A stretch of DNA of 64,000 nucleotides, taken from assembly GCA_033002965.1 (NCBI GenBank), contig JAURVB010014725.1:62001-126000 (forward strand), given 5' to 3'. This stretch comes from Piper betle (Eukaryota; Streptophyta; Magnoliopsida; Piperales; Piperaceae). A program made the position numbers and the translations under genes. The notes below the pieces were generated by a model, which worked only from the letters and a program-made list of their open reading frames with translations, did no database searches and was not told the DNA's origin. Of this stretch, positions 13,321 through 25,223 are shown piece after piece (positions within the stretch are counted from its first letter, which is position 1; every line of letters begins with the position of its first letter).

Positions 13321-16319
13321 CACTTGTGTGATTTCTAACTAGCTTGTTATATGTCAACAATGTTTGTTTGTCAGAGTCATCAGACAAGCTCGTATGTGTG
13401 TATTTATTTTAAGAGCTCTGTGCAACAAGGATGGGTTAAGTGTGATAATAAAATTGTCTTCTACCACAAGAAAATTAATCAGCTTCATTGATTAAAAATT
13501 TAGTTACTTCCAACCCACACTCAAAAGAGTAGTGCTGGAGGCAAGATCCTAGATCCTAAATTAAGATCCATACAATTACAGAGTGTCATACTTAACATTA
13601 GCTCTCCTTTTTATCTGAACTTAGAGATCTGACGTACATCGATCGAATTTTTAAAAATTTTCCAGTACTACGTTAGTGACAAATATTTTTGTCGCGTATA
13701 CCACGAAGTGCTTCAAAATTATATACATATAATACTAAATGTACAAGTGACAAAATATTCGTCACCTAAAACCCTATATATACAAACGATTAGCAATATG
13801 GTAATTCACCGTCACTAGTTGGAATCATGTGGGCCCAAAAAGGCACAGTGAAAAGTTCTGACACGAGGAATCCAATGTCCCCCGAAAGAATATATATAAA
13901 CATGGAATGGTGAGCGGTGACCATCTATCACCCCATCTTCTACACTCTATCAATTAATTATTATATATTACACCTGTTTTGTTAAAAAAAATCAATTATT
14001 ATTTATTTATGTATTTGGTAGTACAAGCTAGAGGGGTCAGTGGTACACAAAACTAGATCCTGACCGGCCTGGTAGGGCTTTTCGCTGCCCTAATTGCTTT
14101 CATTATACCAAAATTATAGCAATTTACATGTAATTTTTTTATGAAACACATATTTCTTTGAAACGTTCAATTCAAAAACGTTAGTTATGTAAACATAATC
14201 AAATTACTAGTTCAATAAATCATTCAATACTTTGGTGATGATAAAAAATGGGGAAAACTAATTTGTGCCTAGAACACTTGAATTTATGTCTGTTTTTTAG
14301 TATTTTTAATATTTTAATTATGTGAAATCGCCAAAATTATTCTTAATAGTTAGTTGAACAACGTCTCAAATATTAATAATGAGATCGTTATATGTAGACC
14401 GCTACTTTGTATTTGTATTTGATTGTTATAGATGGTGCTTAACACAGACAATATTAAATAGGTTAGATTGGATTATCAGTGTGCACTAAGTTTATATAGG
14501 GCAAAAAGAATAGAAAATTGAGGATAACATTTTTTAAGGTAGATAGATTAGGAGATCTCTCAATGTATTTAATTGTAAGACCAATATCTATTAGGGTAAA
14601 ATCTAATATATTAATAGAGATGTGCTAATAAATCTCATCTTCGTAACAAATATGAGATTTCGGGTTTAACCAGACTAAGCATAATATAATTATGCCCAAG
14701 CTAGCTTGATCCATTATATTTCTATCTTTATTCATGTATATATGCACCAAATTTAGACAATGATTTGAAAATAAAAATAACAATAATTATAAGAAAGATA
14801 ACTGAGTTTTCAAGTATAAGATCCTCTAACTAGTTAGTTAAGTTAGTTACTCTCACCTACAATATTTACCATGTAAGATCTATTAAATTATTTGAGATGT
14901 ACTTATGATTTTTAATTTGATTAATCACTTTTTAAAAAATAATTAAGTCTATTAATTTACACAAATTGGGTTGGGATATTTACCAAGTTTAACTTTTATC
15001 ACTTTATAAGTTGAAGAATGAAAATGTTAAATACAGGGAAACATGGAGAACTACATTTAAAATCACTTAGAACCTTAAAACAAATTAACCAGTAAATTCA
15101 CCGGCCAAATTAAGCTCTATAAGCTAGATTTAAGACAAAATGTAAATGTTTAATCATTGTATAGAGATGGGGAGGATAATTACTGTTCTTTTCCTCGTCT
15201 TAGACCCAAGGAAAACCTATTGTTTTTTTTACAAAAAAGAAAAAACCATTTGATCAACATGCCCAGCTAGTTGTTTCTGACCAAACATGAATCCCACTCA
15301 AAGTGTATTATTGTGGCAAGTGATGGATTCTGAGAAAAGGGAGTTTATATATCAGTTACAACCACCTTGCAATCTCTCCCACTAATAGTGAACTCCCATT
15401 ATGGCGTTTGTACCCTAGTCAAGACATCATCAGTGTAATCTATTATGCATTTCCTTTAGTCACTTCATATCAAAAAGCTAAATTAGGGGATTGTTTCTCC
15501 CTTCCATGGAACCCTAATAAAATCATCAAAGCTCTACCTGCTAGCTTAGTCTTTTTTCATCATGTAATCTGGAGATAATAGATACCAACTTTATCGAAAT
15601 CGTCCTTTCGTTAAGTGATAGGAATCATTTTGAAGTAAAAACTTGGTCTAATATTCCATCTACTTCTGGGTGAGCAAAAAATGTATTCGAGATAAACTGA
15701 CTTATCATTTTATTTTTTATGAAGTTTTCGCAATGTGCTTAAATTAGTAGGTATTAAACGAGTATTAATTATTTAATTGTAATGGCCAAACTCAATTACA
15801 AAATAAAATCTTTATTTCAAAATAGTTAATCAACAAGCACTCTGTTAACGGATGGTATTTGGGAAGATGCATGGAATATATTTATTATTGAAAAAGAAAC
15901 TATAACAGCTGTTCTTTAGTAGCTTGCTATGTGCATGCATGGTTGTGAAAAGATTACCGTTTGTTGGTTCTTAAAAGGTCTTGAGCCACTAAAATTGTAG
16001 TATGAACAGTTTACCTAGTTTTTGGAATCTGGATCAAGAAATGAAAGCGGATGTGGCTGTGTCATGAACAGTATAAATGGTAGGATTAACAATCTGTAAG
16101 TAGGAAGAGACTATAATTCCGTTGGTACCAGCAGAGCTTGGTGCTCTATCAAGTACAGCTTTTTGAACCATTGAAGTGTCTAAATGGCTGTTAAACAGGA
16201 GATCAAATGCTCAAAAACAAAAAGATAAAAACAAGAAATATGATCTATACCAATTTATTTATATATCCCCTCTGAGCTTGGCCTGTTGATGCAGACACCC
16301 TCCTTGGAAAGGCTCGAGT
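13321..16319. other. AT-rich intergenic DNA
   Basis: Nothing supportable was seen on either strand. Confidence 0.5.
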
Positions 16320-16475
16320 TAGATCACACTTTTTGTTTACTCGTAGCAAGAATTGAACTTTACTCGCAGGAAAAATTGGAATCGAACCCCCAAGACCTTC
16401 CCTAAGAAGAGGGTGACTTCTACCAATATGTCCAACCTAAGGGGACACAAAGAAACTCCCGGCCCTTGTATGGCG
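16320..16475 (-). mobile_element. tRNA-related SINE-like fragment
   Basis: On the minus strand, GGGTTCGATTCC (about 16378-16389) matches the pol III B-box (GGTTCGANNCC). About 35-50 bases upstream is TTGGACATATTGGTAG, which can be read as a weak A-box. The order and spacing fit a tRNA-derived SINE head. No clear 3' tail or target duplication was found, so the extent is approximate. Confidence 0.4.
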
Positions 16476-16570
16476 GTCTCGTGTAGGTAGTTAAGTATGT
16501 ATACACTTTCAATTGCCTTGTAAAAGATGGCCAATGAGTTTATGATGCCCTTTGTGAAAGAAAAGGCCAA

Positions 16571-17673
16571 AAGATGATTTACGTTGAAAAAAATGATTCG
16601 GGCCCATGTATTTCATGAGGTTCACTCTTTGGAGAAATTTATTGATAAGGATTTTCAAATTTGTGATTATCCATCATGGACCTTATTCCAAACAATTTCA
16701 GATCCGAACTCTTTGAATGAACTTTTTCCAAAAAAAGATGTAAAATAATAAAATTATCTTAGTTATAATCTAAAAGAGTTAGTTATGATGTTAATATGAG
16801 ATGTAAAATTTCTTTCTAAAAAAATTCCTCTTTTTTATTTTTTAATAAAAAAATTAATAGAGATGGAATTTTTAAAAATGACTACTTTGTGTGAAGTGCA
16901 TCTTACCACAAAATACTTTAAAATATATAACTTGCTAATAAAAAATTAATGATTTTAGTATGAATTATCGTATATAGATTTCATAAATTTATTAATTTTT
17001 TTATGTTAACCAAATGGAGCTTTAAACTTAAAATTTTAAACTCGCTTCGTAAATACTTTTTATCTGTGAAGGATAGCGAGAGCAGAAAAATAAGAGGTCA
17101 ATTGATTAAGATGATAGAAACCTTTGCATTCAACGATAGCAAATGAATTAGTGACAGGCATTGTGAGCTCACGTTGATCTGTCTGCTCTATGATGGGTGT
17201 GGGTGTAGGATCCCTTCCTTGATTGGGGATAATTGTGGGCCCATTACAAGATAGTGACTAGATGTAAGTGTCTGACCGAGTGTAGTATGGCCCATTATAA
17301 TTATTTTGGGCTTTCAATTGAACACGACATGGTTATATGGGAAGCTACACAAATTACATTGGCGTGTTATTTTGGAATATAAATCAGAAGTAGCTTGTGA
17401 CATGCAATCATGCATGGATTGAATTGAATCTGCATCCCTTATAGTTTCTTTCTCTTTTTCTTTTTTGAAAAAATTAGAAATTTTATTTTATTATTATTAT
17501 AATAACGTGAGGGAGAGAGAAATCCGATGGTTATCTAAACTGCATTTAATGGAGATAAATAAATTAAGATGTATGGCAATGGTCCACGATAAGAAAGACT
17601 AAACAGAGTGGTTAATAACGGTCAACGAATAGTTGAAAGTATTTATCACTGCCATTTAATAGTCTATTAATTA
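16571..17673. other. AT-rich intergenic DNA
   Basis: No gene or element recognised. The right limit is the target duplication of the next solo LTR. Confidence 0.5.
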
Positions 17674-17678
17674 TTAAT

Positions 17679-19685
17679 TGTAAAACTTATAATTTGATTT
17701 AGAGTTTTACGGTAACGAACTAATCGGTTCAATTGTTGGTTCGAATCGAGTAAGTTTATGATCGCGTACTGATTTAAAACCAATTATCTGTTATGAGCTA
17801 TAAGGGTCAAGTGTACTTGAGTATATAATGATAACATTAAGAAGATGATAAAAATGAGTTATCGAAGTTAAAATTTACCGGATCATTCGCCAAATTCATC
17901 CAGTTGAACCCGATTGAACTTCGGATGCTTCCGGGTGTCGAATTCGAGTCTCGAGTTGTATGACAAACCCTAACCGTCACCAATAACTGACAATGCGATG
18001 TATAATTAACTCTGATTTAATTTCTTAAATATGATAATTATTAGCACAACATGTTAGGATTGATGGATTGATGTATTAAATATTTTTATTGTAAATAAAA
18101 ATATAAATGGTAATTGATTTGAGTTAAAATGAATGCTAAGGAATTAATTAAGTAAATTAAGTAAATATCATAATTTAATGCAACGTAGCATAAAAAATTG
18201 ATAGAGATTGATGTACGATTTGATATGAGTTGTGTCTTGATGTATGTATGCTATATGATGTGTGAATGCATCATAAGGGAGCATTTGCTTTTAATTTGAT
18301 ATATAGGTATGGAGTAGGAGCTCATCGTAGCTCGCCGCCTAGGTGCATGGAGACGATTGGAGCTTCTACTATGTTCGTTTAGGACTTGTTTCTGGTTTGA
18401 CTTCTATACTTTATTGTGTTTTGTTTTAATAGGTAAATAGACATGATAAGTAATGTATTTATTATATCCCACTCCACACGGGCTATTTAATCATATGAGA
18501 TTTCCAGATTAATAACCTCAAGGATGACATCCCTCAAGTTTGTTTTCGAATATTTAGATCCAGATTATGATGCCTTCGAGTCTATTATATTGCAATCCCT
18601 ACCTAGGCATATGTACATGTAGTTTTTTCGAGCTTTCATTGAGATGTGAGACGAGGGTCTATTATATTGCAATCTCTGGTTTGAGAAGTATTGGAGGTTT
18701 ACAAGTACCTATTGATACAACACATGTCTAGATTTGTGCTTTCAAATGGTATTGAAGGCGCATGCTTGAGAGTACTCGACCTCAGTACTGAAGGCTATGA
18801 GTGATATGGAAGATGTAGAGGGCTGAAAGAACAAGATTGATTTTTTGTGCAAGGGATAGTTTAAAGTTGCCAATGAATGAGATAAGATAAAGGGGGACCC
18901 TGTAATGCGAGGTCAACGACTCCTAATTATTATCCCTATGAAAGATTCTATGAGTAAGAATAATGATGTTTTCATTCAACAGGAGGGTTCAGGACTCCTG
19001 TGTTAGTTTGTTATTAGTTATTTTCATACCGGTAATGTTTGTTAGTATTATCTATGTAGGTGAGAACCTTGATGTTTGAGTGCTATCAAGACTACAGAGG
19101 AGCAGCAATAAAATTGTGCACACATGTACCTGCTGAATGTGATTGATGATGATGAATGTGACTTGTTTGAATAATGCAAATTTGAATGTGATTTCGGTGA
19201 ATGAATAAGATGTTTTACTTGCGACTAAACTTGTGAATGGAAAAAATAAGCATGTTGAACAATAGAGTCTAGACTTGGCTTAGAAAATGAAGAAAGTGGT
19301 GATAATTGAAATAATGAGAGAATTGTCATGTTTTTTACTACAATTCCTATTTTTGTTGATATAAATATATATTGATTGTTGTTAACAAAGTGGTCCCTAT
19401 TGCACTTTTAAGGATGACTCCATTCGTTTGTTTTAAAAATAGATATTATCTTTAAACTTTTTGCTTGTTTGAGTTGTTTTATATTTGATTGCATATCATA
19501 ATATTCATCTAGAATAACGTTAGAACCTAAGCATCACATCCATATATTGCACGCTTGCATCACCGTGTTAAGATGCCAAGGGTAGATCCGAGTCGTTTTA
19601 ATTGAATGAAGTAGATTAGCAAATAATTCAGTCACCGGTAATATTTTTGGGTCGGTTCACGGGTGAACCAAAACGGGGTATTACA
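17679..19685 (+). mobile_element. Solo LTR, family member 1 (old, internally deleted)
   Basis: Begins TGTAAAAC and ends GGGGTATTACA, flanked by a perfect 5-bp duplication TTAAT (17674-17678 and 19686-19690). Ordered segments match the solo LTRs at 25568 and 57105: the AGCTCGCCGCCTAGG word near 18330, the GTCCGTTTAGGACT equivalent near 18375, and the CGGTTCACGNGTGAACC end. It is about 1 kb shorter because it lacks the GC-rich block that the other two carry. Divergence is clearly higher, so it is the oldest or among the oldest copies. No internal retrotransposon region is attached. Confidence 0.8.
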
Positions 19686-19690
19686 TTAAT

Positions 19691-20186
19691 TGTGTTATTG
19701 TACTGATTGTAGCTTTTCAGATCGCCTACCACTATTGAGTTTCGACCGCTTTAACCGATGATAGATAATTATCAATTAGTAAATTTTGATTTAAACTTCT
19801 TACCAAAATCATAAATTTGGTATCATTTAGACAATATATTTATGTTAAACTAAATTTTAAAATGATATAATAGTATAAAATTTTAATTAAATATAGTAAT
19901 AACATTTTTTATTTATATTAATCAATATAATTATATATTTTATTTTAAAAATAAATAAAACAATAAATCGAAAAAAACGGTAGCAGCATAGGCTTCTACC
20001 ATTACCAATTCAAAATAGAATTGGTGCAATTAAATTTACTACTTTTTTACCATTTTTTTAAATGAGCGAAAAAAGGCTTAGCCATTTTATTTCGATTTAA
20101 TTTGAAATGATCGGTGAAACCATAAAATGGTAAACCAATCAACCACTTACAACCCTAAAAAGAGCAAATATTGTAGAATAAGTGAA
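19691..20186. other. AT-rich intergenic spacer
   Basis: Lies between the solo LTR and the next MITE; nothing recognised. Confidence 0.5.
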
Positions 20187-20194
20187 TTCATCAC

Positions 20195-20694
20195 TAGGGA
20201 TGCTCATCGGGTGAGTTGAATCAAATTTTGCTCTACTCAAACTCGACTTGTTTGATTTTGAGTTCGAGTTGGGCTACAAACATTCAAGTCGGTTCGTGTT
20301 GAGTCAAGTTTGTCAGAACTTGATTTGTATATATTGATGATACTTTTTTCATATAATTCATACTAAAATTGGATTTATAATTAAAATATCCTAATTTTCA
20401 TATAATTATGCATAAAAGATAATTTAATTATTTATAAATTATTTAAATTTAATATCATATAATGATATTGTATAATTTAACTATATTTATATAAAAGAAT
20501 TTAAGATAATTATGATAAAAAATCTTATTTATTGTATAAAGTATCGAATTTCGAGTCGAGCTAAGTTGTACACATAGAAGCCCAGACCTGACTCATTTAA
20601 TATAGCTCATTTAATATCAAGTTAAGCTTTGAATCAATTTTTTCAAGTTGAATATCAAGCCAAATAGAGTTTAATTGAGCTTTTAACAACCGTA
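20195..20694 (+). mobile_element. hAT-like MITE, copy 2
   Basis: Starts TAGGGATGCTCATCGGG, and the right end read inward is TACGGTTGTTAAA. It is flanked by a perfect 8-bp duplication TTCATCAC (20187-20194 and 20695-20702). The internal arrangement (GAGTTGAATCAAATTT near the start, AT-rich centre, CGAGTCGAGCTAAG near the far side) mirrors the MITE at 5849-6260. Confidence 0.7.
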
Positions 20695-20702
20695 TTCATC
20701 AC

Positions 20703-22079
20703 ATAGTCATTTAGATTAAGTCAACTCATTATTTAATCTCCTCCTTTAAAAAAACTTTACCTCCATCAAAACAAATAGTGTTAAATAAGCTTTCTTTAAG
20801 TGATATCGTAGTAAACTTGCAACCACTTAATTAATAATGTCGAAATATCTCATCTGGAAAAGTATAAGTTAATAATTAATATATAAAATAAAATAAATGA
20901 ACCAAAATAAAATAAATATACTAAAATAAAATATGCAATAATTAAATAAATAAATTATTCTTTTATTAAAATTTCCTTCAAATTTATTATTTAGCGGGTT
21001 TATGAGGCAAAATATTTTTTATTAGTTTTTCAATATGCATTAAAAGTAATATTTTATTATTTTTGTCAAAATTTTATTTAGTTATTACGTTTTTATTTTA
21101 TATTTTTATTTATTTTAATTAAATTTAATATTAATTATATTTACTTTTTGATGTGGCAAGTTTGCATCATCAATTAATTAGTTACAAGTTTGTCACATCA
21201 TCGCTGGACATCGTTGTCTAATAGTGTTAGTTTAAAAGGGTTAAGTGATGTGTTTTTTAAAGATAGTGAGCTAAATGATGAATTGACTTAGTTTAAGAGA
21301 ATGTTATGTTTGTTAAAACTGAAATGTAATTCTCGAGGTGATATGGATTAAATGGACAATGAATAATAAGATCAGAAAATAATGAATGATTATGATTTAA
21401 GAGGTAATGAAAATATTACGTTGCTTTAGAAAAAAAAATGAAAATTTTAGGAGAAAAATGAGCCAAATGTCTCCTAAATCCATAATAACTTAATTTGGAC
21501 TTGACACATTTTTGCTCCACCTAATTCCCATGGCCCGGTTTCTTCATTCTGGGTTGGAGGAGATCAGGCCCGACACAGAACCATATATGAATATGAAATA
21601 TGAAATACCCAATTCTAACCAACCTGAGTGACTCGAGCTGGGTGACCGGGTCGGTTTCTTGGAATAATTTGTGTGGAATATGTCAAAAAATACCAGATTT
21701 GAATTTTCAAATATATTATGAGAAGGGTCCGAAACGGTTGGGCCTGATTGAACGACGAAGATCTTCAGATTTCTAATAAAATGGGCCATGGCAAAGTGCA
21801 GACCGATGGAGTCGACAATAATGCTGCCTACTAAAGGTTGAAAATTTGGGCCCATTCGTGTTTCTTAATTTACTTCTGAAACAGATCAATTCTTTCATAA
21901 ATTTTTAAATAAAATTCTTTTAAAATTATTTATTATTTTGCAAACACAATAAAATTCCAGGTCTGCCGAGCATGAATTCGTGCTTGGGAGTCTAGAATAT
22001 GCCAAAGTACCCTTTATAATTTTTATAACCACCCATTAACTATGAATTATGAAAACAACCTTTGGTAGTTGTAAGCATG
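20703..22079. other. AT-rich intergenic DNA with a GC-balanced segment
   Basis: About 21490-21860 is less AT-rich and holds a 103-codon minus-strand frame (21544-21855) with no recognisable domain and no nearby promoter signal. It is left uncalled. Confidence 0.4.
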
Positions 22080-22225
22080 GTTATAAAAATTGACTGATTC
22101 TGAATGGAATCGGCTGATTTAAATCAAATCGGAAGAAATTTACATTCAAAAAAAATGTGCACAATTTTTGGGAGGGCAGGGGAAGGACGGGGCAGGGAGG
22201 GCAATGACAAGGGGGGGGGGGGCTT
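22080..22225 (+). repeat. Possible fragment of the CATGGTTGCA...AATCGG element, next to a G-tract
   Basis: GCATGGTTATAAAAATTGAC followed by GAATGGAATCGGCTGATTTA resembles the start of the insertion at 44215. It is followed by a purine-rich stretch ending in about 12 consecutive G at 22210-22221. Only a fragment is recognisable. Confidence 0.3.
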
Positions 22226-22802
22226 ATTCCCATGCAATAAATTTTTTCCAGCTTGGCAGACTATATAATCTAGAATCATAACAATAAGATGGATCTTATC
22301 TAGTATAACTATTTGCTATTGAATTGCAAAAAAGAAATAGAAAGTTGTGAACTTCAACGTTGAATTACATCCATATACAAGGGAAATTGGTTGTCATTTA
22401 GTTCAAAATGTACGTTTGCAACTTGCGACCATGAACTCCAACTTATTTTTTCATGGTTGTTGCTACCTCAAATTAGCAATCAATATTGAACACAATCCTT
22501 AATTAGCTTCCCTCATTAGAGTACGAATTAGTGAAAATCAACCTCATATATAGAGAGGAATTTGAGTACTCATAGGCTAACATATTACTAACAAATGAAG
22601 AAAGGGCACTACAAAAAAATATATAACTTTTGTCTATATAATTAAGGTTGGTGTTAGCTAAACGATCGTAGAGGAAAGAAAGCTCATGAAATAGCTATGA
22701 AATAGTAGGGAAATATCTCAAATATCAATATGTTTATGGTAATATAGTCCCAAGGATTATATTGCCATATATATTATTTCCGATTGTTAAGATTATCTTA
22801 TG

Positions 22803-22805
<3 letters not shown>

Positions 22806-22851
<46 letters not shown>

Positions 22852-22855
22852 CAAG
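22806..22855. repeat. (TA)n microsatellite followed by (AC)n
   Basis: About 18 TA units (22806-22841) followed by a short AC tract. Unlike other TA tracts in the window, no GC-rich element is inserted here. Confidence 0.9.
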
Positions 22856-25013
22856 TTTAGACATGCGCAATGCATATACATGTCTGACAAACTTTTTAAA
22901 ATTTTATTAAAAATAAAATTGAAAATATTTAACATTAAAAAAATATAAAAAATTCCCCTTTTAAATGAAGTATAATAAATATTGAAAAATTAATAAAAAA
23001 TATCTACAAATTCTTAGTTGAAAATTCTTCACAAATATTATTTTGTTAAAGTCAAAATTAAATATTTATAATAAATATCCAATATAAATAGTCTTTCACC
23101 GAAAAGATTTAAACATTCAAATAGCTTTCAACTTTTAATCACCAAAATTACACCAAGTGTTATGTGATTAGCTAAAGTTGTACATTAGATTTTATTATTT
23201 TCAATATGCAACGCATTTTAATTTATTTTAATGTAATTAATAATATATAAAGAAATATAAAGTTACTTGAAATACTAATATCAATAATTAAATATAAAAT
23301 ATTGATTTTTGGGTGAGGAGTAGAAAAAATAAAAAGTTTCGGACGAGTAGGAGAAGAAAGAAAAAATAATGAAGATGAATTTTAGGCGAATAGGCGATAA
23401 AAACAAAAAGGTAAGAAAGGACGGAGGGGAATTTGAAGGGCTAGAATTAACGTCGGGAAGGGGGAAGGCTACAACGCCGGGAAAGAAAAATAAAATAATG
23501 GTATTTTATTATAATATATGGTAAGTGTAGATAGATAATAAATAGATAGTAGTTAGATAGATATGTTCTACCACTTGCCGTGAAATCCTCAGGCCACACC
23601 ACACTAGAGGTATGGTTACAAAGTTAGGTCGATGGACATTTTCTCGGATATACACGTCATATAAAAATGTTGAAGAGGTTGGCAATAATTTCATTAGTGG
23701 TGGTGCTACTCCATTCATAAACTTTGCCCTTTTTTGGATACTCTCATTTTCATTAAACTAAGTTTTCGTATTTTCTATCATGCGGGGGATCCAAAGATAA
23801 TTGTGAACAATGTATGCTTTCTCTTCTTTGTGATCTCTCTGTTGACACATTTAATCAATTGAGAAATAGTGGTGATGGTGATTATACGGGGAGGCAAATG
23901 TAAAAGACACGTGAATAAGTGATTGCAACTACAAGCATCTTTTTTATTATATCTGACATTATTGGTGCGGGGTAGAGGGGGACTTGGGAGGACAGAGGAC
24001 TTCATCATTCTTCCTTTTGAATCCTTAGCCATACCCACAAATCAATGGGACATATTATTCCTTAACAGTCGTTGAAATGACACAAGCCCCATGACTGAGA
24101 GAGGCATCGACGTGATGTAAACACTGTTTACAGGGACCTGCGGATACTGGGCCTACCCAATAATTTCACTCTAGGGAAACCATGACCTGATTGATGAAGA
24201 ATAAGAGAACACACTATAATCACGTATAGTTGCAAGTTAGCGACGAAACACCGAAAAGTAATAACAATTTAAAGAACAAATAAAAAGGCTAAACTGAACT
24301 ATTTAAAAATAAAGGATGTGAATAAAATCACCCATGGAGTTATGAAGTGGTAATTACTATTCTAAAAATAGTCCCGTATTTAGTTTTGAGTTCCTGGCCT
24401 TTTACTGTGATGGACTTTTAAATATACACTGGAGTTCATAGACTCATTCTTTAATAGTGTCTAACTTAACCCATTCAGTTAAGCCCATGCGGTACCGTCT
24501 TAGTTTACGTGCAAAACCCAATAAAGGTTGGTGTGCATGGAGTGTTAGAATAGCCCACATCACTTTATGAGCGATTGAGATGAGTAAGAATTTGGAAGTC
24601 TCAATCAAGTTTAAACAAATCACATATTCATTAAATATCCTCGTAACACTTTTATTTTTTTAAGAAAAAGTGAGTATAATTAATTTGGATTTTCTAATTA
24701 TTTATTGGGTTTTACAGCCAGTATTGACTATTAGGCCTTGCAACAAATCATTTTTTATATGAAATGTGTAAAATCTTGTATAAAAATAAGTGTTTTCGTC
24801 TAATAAAAGTAGTTTGTTAGCTACTTAATTATGCGGATCCAACTTCGTCAGCTATATATGCATGTGTGCATGTTCTAATCGAATTATCTCATGGCTTAGC
24901 TATTAATTGTAATTTGATTTTGTATAGAACGTATAATATTAATATTTTTTGTATAAACCATGAGCAGTAATGACTTTGAGAGCGAATTTGCAAATTATGT
25001 TGCAAAATAAAAG

Positions 25014-25061
<48 letters not shown>

Positions 25062-25148
25062 AAGTTTTCACCATATCTATAATTTTTTAAAAAAATTTAC
25101 TTCAAAACTTTCGAAATTGTAATATTCTGATTATTTTCAAGTTATTAT

Positions 25149-25151
<3 letters not shown>
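22856..25151. other. AT-rich intergenic DNA
   Basis: Contains another long (TA)n at about 25017-25057. Short frames near 23509-24038 have no recognisable content. Nothing else was seen. Confidence 0.5.
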
Positions 25152-25205
<54 letters not shown>

Positions 25206-25223
25206 TATAGAGATATATATATA

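Noticed and set aside
16337..16570. 77-codon minus-strand frame
   Set aside because: Overlaps a tRNA-like B-box sequence and is better explained as a SINE fragment.
21544..21855. 103-codon minus-strand frame
   Set aside because: No domain, no promoter signal and no supporting neighbour; could be a relic exon but cannot be supported.
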